Source: JBCCLJ01 sp039026915
GTDB lineage: Bacteria; Acidobacteriota; Thermoanaerobaculia; Multivoradales; Multivoraceae
Length of the DNA stretch: 64,000 nucleotides
NCBI GenBank assembly: GCA_039026915.1
Contig: JBCCLJ010000005.1
Span: 1-64,000 of the forward strand
Reading direction: 5' to 3'
A program made the position numbers and the translations under genes. Positions within the stretch are counted from its first letter, which is position 1, and each line of letters opens with the position of its first letter. The notes beneath the pieces were generated by a model. The model had not been told where the DNA came from. It saw only the letters and a program-made list of their open reading frames with translations, and searched no databases. Positions 25,026 to 34,642 of this stretch are shown piece after piece.

Positions 25026-27632
25026 TTGTCGTTGCAAAGCCATATCGAGCGTCGCAAGCGCTGGGCGAGTCCGGGGTTCAAGGCCTCGCTACTCGGACTG
25101 CTTGCGTTGGGAGGCTGCCACTTGTCGACCGACACCGATCCGTCTCGCCCCGAGACGGGCGTGCCGTTGGTGCTGGCGCAGGAGCGTGCGTCCCGCATTA
25201 GCGACCTACACTACGAACTTCGGCTACGCCTCGAGAAAGACCCCGGCCAGCCGATCCTCGGGAGCTCGACGATTCGCTTCGCGATCGCCGAGACGGGCCG
25301 ACCCATCTACCTCGACTTCGCGCCGGAGATCGGTGGCCGCGGGCGCGCGGAGTCCTGGGTCAGCTCACTGACGGTCAACGGTGAGGCGGTCGAGCCTGTG
25401 CACGAAAGCGAGCACGTCGAGCTCCCTGCGCAGGCGCTGCGCTCGGGAACGAACGAGGTCGTGATCGACTTCGTTGCGGGCGACACCTCGCTCAACCGTC
25501 AGGAGGACTTCCTCTACACGCTCTTCGTTCCGGATCGCGCTCGGACCGCCGTTCCGATCTTCGATCAGCCGGATCTGAAGGCGCGGTACACGCTGTCGCT
25601 CGACGTGCCCGCTGGCTGGGAAGCAGTAGCGAACGGCGCGGAGGTCGGTCGCCGTGAGACCGGCGAGCGCATCGCGCTCGAGTTCGCCGAGACGCTGCCG
25701 ATTCCGACGTATCTCTTCGCTTTCGCTGCCGGGAAGTTCGAGGTTGCGGTCGCGGAGCGTGCCGGGCGCACGCTGAGGCTTCTGCATCGCGAGTCGGACG
25801 CCGAAAAAGTCGCTCGCAACCTCGAGACCGTCTTCGATCTGCACGGAACCGCTCTCGAGTGGCTCGAGGACTACACGGGCATCGACTACCCGTTCGCAAA
25901 GCTCGACGTCGCGCTGATCCCGGCCTTCCAGTACGGCGGTATGGAGCACGTGGGCAGCATCTTCTATCGCGACCGCAGCCTCTTTCTCGACGACACGCCG
26001 ACGCAGAGCGACCTGCTTGGCAGGGCCAGTCTGATCGCGCACGAAGTTGCTCACATGTGGTTTGGCAACCTCGTGACGATGACCTGGTTCGACGACGTCT
26101 GGCTCAAGGAGGTCATGGCGAACCTCTTCGCCGCGAAGATCGTGCATCCCTCCTTTCCCGAGGTCGACCACGATCTGCGTTTTCTTCTGGCGCATCACCC
26201 GCGGGCCTATGGCGTCGATCGCACGGCGGGTGCGCATCCGATTCGTCAGGAGCTCGACAACCTTGCCGAGGCGGGAAGCCTCTACGGCGCGATCATTTAC
26301 CAGAAGGCGCCGATCGTCCTGCGGCAACTGGAGGAGCGCCTCGGCGAAGAGCGCTTTCGCGCCGGACTGCGTCGCTACCTCGAACGCTACTCCTACGGCA
26401 ATGCAACCTGGCAGGAGCTCGTCGCTGCCCTGGCGGAGGGAAGCGAGCTCGATCTTTCGGCCTGGAGCAACGCGTGGGTCAGTGAGCCGGGACGCCCGCA
26501 GGTCGCCGTCGAGCGCAGCGGCCCGGTGGCCACTCTGCGCCCGAATGATCCAGGCGGTCGATCGCGTTCCTGGCCGCAGAGCTTCAGCGCCGCGACCGTA
26601 GCGCCCTCGGGAGAATTGGGGGCCCTGCAAGCGGTCGAGATCGACGCGGAGAGCGTCCGTGTGGACGCGCCGCTTTCGGACGCCCTGCTGCCCGACGCGA
26701 CGGGCCTCGGCTACGGCGACTTCGTTCTCGACGAGGCCAGCCGAGCCTTCTTTCTCGAGGAACTCCAGGAGGTGCAGAGTCCGCTGGCGCGCGCGAGCGC
26801 CTGGCTCGCTCTCTGGGACGACATGCAGGAAGGAAGAGTCGCGCCGGAGCGCCTGCTCGCCGTGGCTCTCCGCGCGGTGGAGGAAGAGTCGAACGAGCTC
26901 TTGCTGTCCCGGATTCTGGGAGACCTGCGCGAGCTCTACTGGCGCTTCTTGAACCGCGAGGAACGGCAGCGTCTGGCGCCGGAGCTCGAACGCGCTCTCT
27001 GGGAGCGCGTCGAGACCGACCGTCGGGCCACCGTCAAGAGCAGCGTGCTGCGTGCCTATCGTGATCTTGCACTCACCGACGAGGCCACGGCGCGGCTCGC
27101 CGAGCTGTGGCGGGGCTCCCTCGCCGTGCCGGGTGTGACGCTGTCGCCGTCCGACCGTACGGCCCTGGTCGTCGCACTCTCGGTTCGGGCCCATCCTGAC
27201 GCCAAATCGATGCTCGAGGATCAGCTGCGGCAGCTCGAGAACGTCGATCAGCGGAGGCGACTCGAGTTTCTGCGGGGTGCACTCTCGGCCCGCGCGGAGG
27301 ATCGCACAGCCTTCTTTGCCAATTTGGCCGATCCAGCCGCTCGCGCTCGCGAGCCCTGGGTGCTCGAAGCGCTGCGCGCCCTGCATCATCCGCTGCGTGC
27401 GGAGAGCGCGATCCGATTTCTGCCAGAGGCTCTGGAGCTTCTCGAAGAGGTCCAGCGCACGGGAGACATCTTCTTTCCGCTTGGCTGGCTTTCGGGGAAT
27501 CTCTCGGGGCACTCGTCTTCCGAGGCCGTTGAGGCCATCGACGCCTATGTCGCCGGTCACCCCGATCTTTCGCCGAAGCTCCTCGGCAAGCTGGAGCAGG
27601 CGGCCGATCCGGTGCGCCGCGCGGCGCGCTGA
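25026..27632 (+). CDS. M1-family aminopeptidase lipoprotein
   Basis: This 868-residue protein has a lipobox-like LLALGGC (Cys31), so it is probably a lipoprotein. The N-terminal beta domain (about 55-250) is followed by the M1 catalytic domain: GGMEH (304-308, the GAMEN equivalent), zinc site HEVAHMWFGN (339-348) and the third ligand Glu362 in LKEVMANLF. The C-terminal half is helical, as in M1 enzymes. The protein would remove N-terminal residues from peptides at the cell surface or periplasm. The start is TTG with a weak ribosome binding site. It stands upstream of a transporter and two further peptidase-like genes. Confidence 0.9.
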   Translation: MSLQSHIERRKRWASPGFKASLLGLLALGGCHLSTDTDPSRPETGVPLVLAQERASRISDLHYELRLRLEKDPGQPILGSSTIRFAIAETGRPIYLDFAPEIGGRGRAESWVSSLTVNGEAVEPVHESEHVELPAQALRSGTNEVVIDFVAGDTSLNRQEDFLYTLFVPDRARTAVPIFDQPDLKARYTLSLDVPAGWEAVANGAEVGRRETGERIALEFAETLPIPTYLFAFAAGKFEVAVAERAGRTLRLLHRESDAEKVARNLETVFDLHGTALEWLEDYTGIDYPFAKLDVALIPAFQYGGMEHVGSIFYRDRSLFLDDTPTQSDLLGRASLIAHEVAHMWFGNLVTMTWFDDVWLKEVMANLFAAKIVHPSFPEVDHDLRFLLAHHPRAYGVDRTAGAHPIRQELDNLAEAGSLYGAIIYQKAPIVLRQLEERLGEERFRAGLRRYLERYSYGNATWQELVAALAEGSELDLSAWSNAWVSEPGRPQVAVERSGPVATLRPNDPGGRSRSWPQSFSAATVAPSGELGALQAVEIDAESVRVDAPLSDALLPDATGLGYGDFVLDEASRAFFLEELQEVQSPLARASAWLALWDDMQEGRVAPERLLAVALRAVEEESNELLLSRILGDLRELYWRFLNREERQRLAPELERALWERVETDRRATVKSSVLRAYRDLALTDEATARLAELWRGSLAVPGVTLSPSDRTALVVALSVRAHPDAKSMLEDQLRQLENVDQRRRLEFLRGALSARAEDRTAFFANLADPAARAREPWVLEALRALHHPLRAESAIRFLPEALELLEEVQRTGDIFFPLGWLSGNLSGHSSSEAVEAIDAYVAGHPDLSPKLLGKLEQAADPVRRAAR

Positions 27633-27775
27633 CGCCCGTCGGCGGTGCATTCGGCTCGCGGCTGCGTCGGCGGTCGGGCGTGGGAGAATAGCGCCAACGT
27701 AACCCCTGCCGGCCCTCGGGCTGCTCCTGCCTCTCTTCCGGACGGCTTCGACCGCCCGGGCCTTGGAGATCCTCT

Positions 27776-29554
27776 TTGCCTCTCGATCAGATTCTGCTGC
27801 TCCTGGTGATCGCCTTCACGATGGCCGCCTTCGTGCGTGAATGGCTGCCCATCGATCTCGTCGCTCTCAGCAGCCTTGCACTCATGCTTCTCCTCGGTCT
27901 CGTGACCCCCGAGGAGGCCGTCAGCGGCTTCTCCAACAAGGCCGTCATCACCGTGATGATGATCTTCATCCTCAGTCAGGGCCTGCTGAAGAGCGGCCTG
28001 ATCAGCAAGCTGGCTCACCGCCTGGCCGGTATGTCCGGCGCATCCCACTGGCGCGGCACGGTCCTCCTGCTGACGGTCGCCGGCATCCTCTCGGCGTTCA
28101 TCAACAACGTCGCAGCGCTGACGATCTTCATGCCGGTGAGCATCCACATCGCTCACCACTACCGCGTGAGTCCGTCGAAGGTCCTCCTGCCGCTCTCCTA
28201 CGCGACGATCTTCGGCGGCGGCTGCACGCTCATCGGCACGTCGACGAACCTTCTGATCAGCTCGCTCTCGGACGACTACGGTTTTCGGCCGTTCACGATG
28301 TTCGAGTTCGTCAGCCTCGGATCCCTGCTCTTCGGCATCGGCATGGTCTACAACGTGCTCGTGATGATGCGTTTTCTGCCGGACCGTGAGAGTGAGGGTT
28401 CCCTCGAGAGCCGCTACCTCGGCGGCTACCTCACGGAGCTCGAAGTTCTGGAAGGCTCGAAGATCGCCGGCAACACGATCATCGACGAGCAGGTGAACGA
28501 GAAGTTCCACGTCAGCGTGCTGCAGGTGCACCGCGGAGACGAGAACCTGCCGGAGATTCACCGGGTCGAACTGGAACCTGGAGATCGACTCGTTCTGCAG
28601 GGCGGCGTCGACGACATCGTCTCGTTCTCCGAGCAGCGCGGCCTGCGACTGCTGCGCAAGGGCGAGGCCGAGGAAGAGATCGAGACGGGCGACAACGTTC
28701 TCGTCGAGGTGCAGGTGAGTCCGTCGTCGCGACTCGTCGGCGGCAGTCTCAAGAGCCTCGATTTTCGACGCCGATTCGGCGCTCAGGTGGTCGCGCTACG
28801 CCGAACCGGCGAGATCATCCGGGAGAAGCTCGGCGACGTGCGCCTCGAGCGCTGGGACACACTGCTCGTCTTCGGTCCTCGACGCAAGGTCGAGTCCTTC
28901 GCTGCCCGTGACGACTTCGTCAACCTGCAGGAGCTGAGCGTGCATCTGCAGCTGCGCCGCAACTGGTGGATTTCGCTGAGCATCATGCTCGCGGTGGTCG
29001 GCGTCGCGTCCTTCGGTGTGATGGACATCATGACCGCTTCGATCCTCGGCGCCGTTGCGCTCCTCGTCACTCGTCGCCTGACGATGCAGGAGGCCTACGC
29101 CTCGATCAACTGGACGGTCATCTTTCTCGTTGCTGCAATCCTGCCGATGGGCAAGGCGATGGTGAACACCGGCCTTGCCGGCCGCGTCGGCGACCTGATC
29201 CTCGCGGCGAGCGCCGGCTCCGGCACGTTCGTGCTGCTGAGCATCCTCTACCTCTCGACGACGATGCTCACCGAGATCATGTCGAACAACTCGACCGCGG
29301 TTCTCATGGTGCCGGTCGCGATTTCGATCGCGGAGAGCATGTCGACCGATCCGTTTCCGCTGATCATCACCGTCGCCTTCGCCGCGGCGGCGAGCTTTCT
29401 GACGCCGATGGGCTACAAGACGAACGCCATGGTCTACGGCCCGGGCGGCTACCGCTTCCTGGACTACATCAAGTTCGGTGCGCCGCTGAAGCTCATCTTC
29501 TGGGGAGTTTCGATGGCCATCATCCCGATGATCTGGCCGTTGCAAGGAATCTGA
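27776..29554 (+). CDS. SLC13/DASS-type transporter with two RCK_C (TrkA-C) domains
   Basis: This 592-residue inner-membrane protein has two membrane halves: about residues 5-205 (with FINNVAALTIFMPV and GTSTNLLISS) and about 400-590 (EIMSNNSTAVLMVPVA, LTPMGYKTNAMVYGPGGY). These halves carry the NNxAA/GTSTN-type signatures of the divalent anion:Na+ symporter (SLC13, CitT/ArsB superfamily). Between them lie two RCK_C-like domains (about 210-300 and 310-390; LEPGDRLVLQG is typical). Such permeases move sulfate, dicarboxylates or similar anions; the substrate cannot be told from sequence. The TTG start has GGAG upstream. The S9 peptidase gene begins three bases after its stop. Confidence 0.88.
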   Translation: MPLDQILLLLVIAFTMAAFVREWLPIDLVALSSLALMLLLGLVTPEEAVSGFSNKAVITVMMIFILSQGLLKSGLISKLAHRLAGMSGASHWRGTVLLLTVAGILSAFINNVAALTIFMPVSIHIAHHYRVSPSKVLLPLSYATIFGGGCTLIGTSTNLLISSLSDDYGFRPFTMFEFVSLGSLLFGIGMVYNVLVMMRFLPDRESEGSLESRYLGGYLTELEVLEGSKIAGNTIIDEQVNEKFHVSVLQVHRGDENLPEIHRVELEPGDRLVLQGGVDDIVSFSEQRGLRLLRKGEAEEEIETGDNVLVEVQVSPSSRLVGGSLKSLDFRRRFGAQVVALRRTGEIIREKLGDVRLERWDTLLVFGPRRKVESFAARDDFVNLQELSVHLQLRRNWWISLSIMLAVVGVASFGVMDIMTASILGAVALLVTRRLTMQEAYASINWTVIFLVAAILPMGKAMVNTGLAGRVGDLILAASAGSGTFVLLSILYLSTTMLTEIMSNNSTAVLMVPVAISIAESMSTDPFPLIITVAFAAAASFLTPMGYKTNAMVYGPGGYRFLDYIKFGAPLKLIFWGVSMAIIPMIWPLQGI

Positions 29555-29557
29555 GTC

Positions 29558-31759
29558 ATGAAGTCGACCTTCTGGATTTCGCGATCCGCGCTGTTGCTCA
29601 TCGCGCTGTGTGCTTCGGCCTGCTCTGACGCCGGAGCGCCGAGCGCACCGCCGATCGACGGCAAGGCGCTGACGCTCGAACGGCTCTACTCTCAGCCGAA
29701 CCTCATCGGCACGGCGCCAACTGCGCCCGTCTGGTCGCCCGATGGCCAGCGGCTCGCCTTCCTGTGGAACGACGAAGGTCTCAACTTCCGAAGTGCCTGG
29801 GTCGTCGACACCGACGCTCCCGACGCTCCGGAACGATGGACCGAGCTCGAGGCGCCGAGCGCTGCCGAGCTCGACGACCCGTATGCGGCGGCGGTCGAGG
29901 CCGAGCGCGTCGAGCGAGAGCCCGGCATCACGTCTCTCCAGTGGCACCCCGACGGCGAGCGACTGGTCTTCGCCCGGCGAGCGAGCTGGTTCGTCGCCGC
30001 GAAGGGTGCCGAGCCGCAGCCGCTGGTCGACGGCGCGCGGAATGTAACCTTCTCGCCGGACGGTGAGCGTCTCGCCTTCCTTCGAAGCGGCGAGGTCTGG
30101 GTCGCTGCCGCAGCGGGGAGCGGAGCGAGGCAGCTGACGTCACTCTCCGCGGACGGTGTCGGCGTCGCTTCGTTTCGGTGGGCCCCTTCCGGCGACCGCC
30201 TCGCCGTCGTGGTCGACGATCGATCCGAGGTCACCGAGAGGCTGATTCCGGACTACCTCTCGGAGGAGACCTCCGTCACTCCGATACGCCGCGCCTATCT
30301 CGGCGAAGCCGTACCGACGCAGAGCGTCGCCGTCGTGGCCCTGACCGGCGCTGCCACGAAGCTGAGCCTCGCCCAGCCGGAGCCGCCGCTGGTCTCCAGC
30401 GTGCGCTGGTCGCCGGACGGCGAGCACCTCGCCGTGGACACGAGCGACCTCTACGCCAAGGACCGCCGCCTCTTCCGTGTCGATCCGAACGGTCGCGAGC
30501 CCTCGCAGCTCCTTGCGCAGGACGCCGATGACGAGAACGAGACGCTTTACTTCTGGCGCGCCGAGTGGTCGACCGACGGCGAGAGCGTCTTCTTCCTCTC
30601 GGATCGCGAGACCGACTTTCACGTCTGGGCCGCGCCGCGTGAGGGGGGCGACGCCGTCGCCTGGACTTCGGGCGAGGGTGCCGTCGCCGAGTTCTGGCCG
30701 ACGGCGGAGGGACTCTTCTACGTCGGCCATCGCGGCGTCGCCGAAGAGCGGCATCTCTTCTTTGTCGGTGCACCGGGTGAGGAACCGGTGAAGGTGACGC
30801 AGTCCTCCGGGACGCACGCACCGGTCGTCGCGCCTGGGGGAGAGTGGGCTGCGAGCGCCTTCTCCGCGGAAGACACACCGCCCGACCTGTTGCTCACCGA
30901 GGTCGAGTCAGCTCGTGAAGTACGCGTCACCGATTCGCCGCTGGCCGAGTTCGACGACTACGCCTGGGCGACCCCCGAGTACGTCACTTTCACCAGTCAC
31001 GTCGACGGCACGACGCTGCACGGTCGTCTCACCGTGCCGCCCGGTCTCGACCGGTCGAAAGGCAGAGTGCCGGCGATTCTCGGCTCGGTCTATACCGACA
31101 GCGTGCGCAATCAGTGGGGGGGCCGCACCGCCCACCCCACCTGGGGCCTCGACCAGTACCTCGTTCAGCAGGGCTACGTCCTGCTCAACGTCGACATGCG
31201 CGGCAGCTGGGGCCGAGGCCGCGAGCACCGTCGCGGGATCCGCCTCGACTACGGCGGCATGGACATCGAAGACCTGGAGAGTGGCGTGCGCTACCTGGAG
31301 TCGCTGGGCTTCGTCGACATGGACCGCGTGGGCCTCTGGGGCTCGAGCTATGGCGGCTTGATGACGTCGATGTCGCTCTTCCGCAAGCCGGGACTCTATG
31401 CTGCCGGCATCGCGGGCGCCCCGGCGACCAACGTCTGGCACGCACTCCCGGCACAGATGACCGTCATGATGCGTCCGCAGGATCAGCCCGAGGAGTACGC
31501 CGATTCGTCGCCCTTCCTCCACGGTCACGGCCTCGAAGACCCGCTGATGATCATCCACGGCATGCGCGATCGCGTCGTGCTCTACAAGGACTCGCTGACC
31601 CTGGTGCAGCGCTTGCTGCAGATGGACAAGGACGTCGAGCTGGTCACGCTGCCGAACGCCGGACACGGCTGGGACAACGAGGGCTTGGCACAGACGCGCT
31701 TTGCCTTTCGGCGCATGGTGGACTTCTTCGACCGGCACTTGAAGGGGGAAGCGGAGTGA
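29558..31759 (+). CDS. S9 (prolyl oligopeptidase/DPP-like) peptidase lipoprotein
   Basis: This 733-residue protein has a lipobox CASAC (Cys22). The N-terminal part is a beta-propeller with WD40-like or DPP-type blades (VWSPDGQRLAF, FSPDGERLAFL, RWSPDGEHLAV). The C-terminal alpha/beta hydrolase domain carries GSSYGG (Ser597), Asp671 in HGMRDRV and His703 in NAGHGWD, a full catalytic triad. Such enzymes cleave short peptides, often after Pro or as dipeptidyl peptidases; specificity here is unknown. Its stop overlaps the DUF885 start (GTGA), so it is part of a tight operon with the transporter, DUF885 and CoA-transferase genes. Confidence 0.92.
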   Translation: MKSTFWISRSALLLIALCASACSDAGAPSAPPIDGKALTLERLYSQPNLIGTAPTAPVWSPDGQRLAFLWNDEGLNFRSAWVVDTDAPDAPERWTELEAPSAAELDDPYAAAVEAERVEREPGITSLQWHPDGERLVFARRASWFVAAKGAEPQPLVDGARNVTFSPDGERLAFLRSGEVWVAAAAGSGARQLTSLSADGVGVASFRWAPSGDRLAVVVDDRSEVTERLIPDYLSEETSVTPIRRAYLGEAVPTQSVAVVALTGAATKLSLAQPEPPLVSSVRWSPDGEHLAVDTSDLYAKDRRLFRVDPNGREPSQLLAQDADDENETLYFWRAEWSTDGESVFFLSDRETDFHVWAAPREGGDAVAWTSGEGAVAEFWPTAEGLFYVGHRGVAEERHLFFVGAPGEEPVKVTQSSGTHAPVVAPGGEWAASAFSAEDTPPDLLLTEVESAREVRVTDSPLAEFDDYAWATPEYVTFTSHVDGTTLHGRLTVPPGLDRSKGRVPAILGSVYTDSVRNQWGGRTAHPTWGLDQYLVQQGYVLLNVDMRGSWGRGREHRRGIRLDYGGMDIEDLESGVRYLESLGFVDMDRVGLWGSSYGGLMTSMSLFRKPGLYAAGIAGAPATNVWHALPAQMTVMMRPQDQPEEYADSSPFLHGHGLEDPLMIIHGMRDRVVLYKDSLTLVQRLLQMDKDVELVTLPNAGHGWDNEGLAQTRFAFRRMVDFFDRHLKGEAE

Positions 31760-33435
31760 GACCCAGCGAACGGCGACGGTTCTCCCTCCGAGCGCAGGGC
31801 GTCTGCGCTTTCGCCCTCCTCGCTCTCATACTCCTTTCCACCCCCCTCCTTTCCCAACCCAACAACCCCGGCTGGGACGACCTCGTGACGCTCGACCGCG
31901 AGCTCGCGAGGCTTCAAGCCTGGCCCCGCAGCGAAGGGAACGACCCGTCGGCGTCACTCACCGCCGAGGCGATCGCCGCCCGTTCCGACGCAGCGGCGTC
32001 GCTTCGCACACGCCTCGAAGCTCTCGACCCGCAGGAGTGGTCCGTCGCCGGGAAGGTCGACTACCTCGTGGTCTGGGCGCAGCTCAACGGCGTCGACTTC
32101 GAGCACCGCGTCACCAGACCCTGGCAGCGCGATCCGATCGTCTACCACTCGCTCGTGCAGCGGATTCCGTACGCCGAGCTGCCGCTCGAAGGCGCTTCGG
32201 CGAAGCGCTTCTCCGATCAGCTCCGCGCCGTACCGGCCATCGTCGAACACGCCAAGGCGAACCTCACGGAGCCGCTCGGCGAGCTCGCCGACCTCGCGCT
32301 CTTTCATCTCGAGAACTTCGACGGCGTCGGGCAGGGGCAGCCGTACCGCGACGACCCGCCGGCGGGCACGCTCGGCTGGTACGACGATCTTTGCGGCCGC
32401 GTCGCCGAGCATGCGGCAGCGGAAGTCGAGTCCTGTGCCGTCGCTCGCGAGGCGGTTGCTTCGTACCGCGACTGGCTCCGGTCGGAGCGCTCCTCGATGG
32501 AGGCGAACGCCGGCATCGGCGCAGAGAACCTCGAATGGTACGTGCGCAACGTGCGGCTCCTGCCCTTCACAGCAGCGGAGATGAGCGTGCTCGGGCAGCG
32601 CGAGTACCACCGCTACCACGCCGCCTACCGGATCGCGCGCAACCGCAACCGCACTCTGCCGGAGCTCGAGCTGACGAGGAGCAAGGAGCAGCACCAGGAG
32701 CGCACGCGCGAATCCGAGCAGCAGATTCGTGCGCTCGTCGCGGCGCAGGAGCTGCTGACCTTCCCCGAAGGTACGCCGGCCGAATTCGACACGGACACCT
32801 TCTGGAGCCCACGCGCCGCGACCGACCGGCACTTCTGGGAAGAGCTGCAGTTTCGCAACACCTTCAACAATCACATCCACGCGTCGGTCCCGGGCCATCG
32901 CTTCGACGGCGTCGTTGCGCGCGGCGTCGAGAATCCGATCCGTCGGCGCTCGCGCGACAGCTCGCGCGCCGAGGGCTGGGCGACCTATCTCGAAGAGATG
33001 TTTCTGCTCGCCGGACTGACGCGGGACGTGCCGCGCGCCGACGAGCTCTTCTATGTGGCGTTGATGAAGCGTGCGAGCCGCATCTACGCCGAGTTCGGCA
33101 TGCACGCCGGCACGCTGAGTCTCGACGAGGCAAACCGCACGATGATCGACACCGTGCCTTACATGGAGGAAGACCTCGGTCGTTACGACCTCGAGGGCTA
33201 CCTGCGGCGTCCGGGCTCGGGCAGCGGCTACATCATCGGCAAGGTGCAGCTCGAGCAGCTGCTCTCCGAGCGTGCTCTGCAGCTTGGCGACGACTTCCAT
33301 CTCGGCACGTTCCACGACGAGATTCTTCGGGCTGGGCTGATTCCCTTCACTCTCTTTCGCTGGGAGCTGCTCGGGATGAGCGATGAGGTCGCGCCGCTCT
33401 GGAAGGCGGCGACGGGGCGGGAGCTCACCGAGTGA
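31756..33435 (+). CDS. DUF885 protein with altered zinc motif
   Basis: This 559-residue exported protein starts at a GTG that overlaps the S9 stop by four bases and gives a signal peptide (core about 18-31). The DUF885 fold is usually recognised by an HExxPGH motif and EGWA. Here the first reads HASVPGH (375-381), with the catalytic Glu position occupied by Ala, while EGWATY (406-411) is intact. DUF885 proteins are thought to be metallopeptidase-like. The change suggests lost or altered catalysis, or another metal ligand set. A high-confidence family member otherwise, with AEFGMHAGTLS and the SGYIIGK C-terminal region also typical. Confidence 0.86.
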   Translation: MRPSERRRFSLRAQGVCAFALLALILLSTPLLSQPNNPGWDDLVTLDRELARLQAWPRSEGNDPSASLTAEAIAARSDAAASLRTRLEALDPQEWSVAGKVDYLVVWAQLNGVDFEHRVTRPWQRDPIVYHSLVQRIPYAELPLEGASAKRFSDQLRAVPAIVEHAKANLTEPLGELADLALFHLENFDGVGQGQPYRDDPPAGTLGWYDDLCGRVAEHAAAEVESCAVAREAVASYRDWLRSERSSMEANAGIGAENLEWYVRNVRLLPFTAAEMSVLGQREYHRYHAAYRIARNRNRTLPELELTRSKEQHQERTRESEQQIRALVAAQELLTFPEGTPAEFDTDTFWSPRAATDRHFWEELQFRNTFNNHIHASVPGHRFDGVVARGVENPIRRRSRDSSRAEGWATYLEEMFLLAGLTRDVPRADELFYVALMKRASRIYAEFGMHAGTLSLDEANRTMIDTVPYMEEDLGRYDLEGYLRRPGSGSGYIIGKVQLEQLLSERALQLGDDFHLGTFHDEILRAGLIPFTLFRWELLGMSDEVAPLWKAATGRELTE

Positions 33436-34625
33436 CTCTGCCGCTCGAGGGCCTGCGGATCGTCGATCTGACGGCGGTCGTCTCGGGCCCGATGGCGACG
33501 CAGATGCTCGCCGACCAGGGCGCCGACGTCGTCAAGATCGAGCCGCTGCCGGCGGGCGAGCTGAACCGACTGCTCGGCACGAGGCGTGGCCCGGTGACGT
33601 CGCTCTACGAGACGATCAACAAGGGCAAGCGCTCCGTGGGTCTCGATCTCAAGGACGAGCGCGGTCGCGAGATTCTGGCGCAGCTCATCGAAGGCGCCGA
33701 TGCGCTCGTCGAGAACTTCCGCCCCGGCGCCCTCGAGCGTCTCGGCTTCTCGGAGGCCAGGCTGCGCGAGCTGCAGCCCGAGCTCGTCTTTGCCTCGATC
33801 ACCGGCTTCGGTCCGGACGGCCCCTACTCGGGTCTTCGCGTTTACGACGCCATCGTGCAGGCCGTCTCGGGCATGGCCGCGATCCAGGGCAATCCCGAGA
33901 CCGACGTACCCGAGCTCGTCCGCAATCTGGCCTGCGACAAGATCACCTCGCTCACGGCGGCTCAGGCGATCACCGCTGCACTGCTGCACAAGGTCCGTAC
34001 CGGTAGAGGCTCACGCGTCGAGCTGTCGATGCTCGACGCCTCGATCGCCTTTCTCTTTCCGGACGGTTTCAACAACGAGATGTTCCTGGGCGACGAAGAA
34101 CTCGGCGACGCGGAGATGACGCCCCGTCTCGACACCTATCGCCCCTACGCGACGAGCGACGGCTCGGTGACGCTGATGATCGTCTCCGACAAGGACTGGG
34201 CGGCGACCTGTCGCGCGGTGGGCAGGGAAGAGCTGATCGAGCACCCGCTCTTTCTCGACGCTCGCCTCAGGCGCCAGAATCCAGGCGAGCTGCGAGCAGC
34301 CATGGAAGAAGCGCTGGCGCCGCTACCGACCGATCACGTCGTGCACCGCATGGAAGAGGAAGGCGCACCCTGTGCTCGCGTCAACTCGCGCGACCAGGTG
34401 CTCGATGATCCGCAGGTACGTCACAGCGGAATCCTGCACGTGCACCGCCACCCGCACGCGGGTCGCATGATCGCGGCGCGAGGGCCGGCGATCTTCGATG
34501 GCGAGCGTCAGGTGCCGGAGACGCCGGCGCCGCTCTTCGGAGAGCACACCGACGAGGTGCTCGAGGAGCTCGGTTTGAACTCCTCGAGCCGAGCGGCGCT
34601 CCGTCAGTCGGGTGTCATCGCCTGA
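33432..34625 (+). CDS. CaiB/BaiF family III CoA-transferase
   Basis: This 397-residue cytoplasmic enzyme begins with the family start LEGLRIVDLT and includes LGADVVKIE-like LADQGADVVKIEP, NKGKRSVGLDLK, VENFRPGALERLG, and ASITGFGPDGPYS. The catalytic aspartate is Asp169 in ACDKITS, the same number as in formyl-CoA transferase. Family III enzymes move CoA between organic acids; the substrate is unknown. The GTG start overlaps the DUF885 stop (GTGA). The neighbourhood of peptidases and an anion transporter suggests a role in using organic acids derived from peptide or amino-acid breakdown; that link is inference. Confidence 0.92.
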   Translation: MTLPLEGLRIVDLTAVVSGPMATQMLADQGADVVKIEPLPAGELNRLLGTRRGPVTSLYETINKGKRSVGLDLKDERGREILAQLIEGADALVENFRPGALERLGFSEARLRELQPELVFASITGFGPDGPYSGLRVYDAIVQAVSGMAAIQGNPETDVPELVRNLACDKITSLTAAQAITAALLHKVRTGRGSRVELSMLDASIAFLFPDGFNNEMFLGDEELGDAEMTPRLDTYRPYATSDGSVTLMIVSDKDWAATCRAVGREELIEHPLFLDARLRRQNPGELRAAMEEALAPLPTDHVVHRMEEEGAPCARVNSRDQVLDDPQVRHSGILHVHRHPHAGRMIAARGPAIFDGERQVPETPAPLFGEHTDEVLEELGLNSSSRAALRQSGVIA

Positions 34626-34642
34626 CGCCTTCGGCTGTCTCG

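Noticed and set aside
25365..27650. Long leftward open frame (761 codons) opposite the M1 aminopeptidase gene
   Set aside because: The forward strand encodes an intact M1 enzyme with all catalytic residues; the antisense peptide has no recognisable fold.
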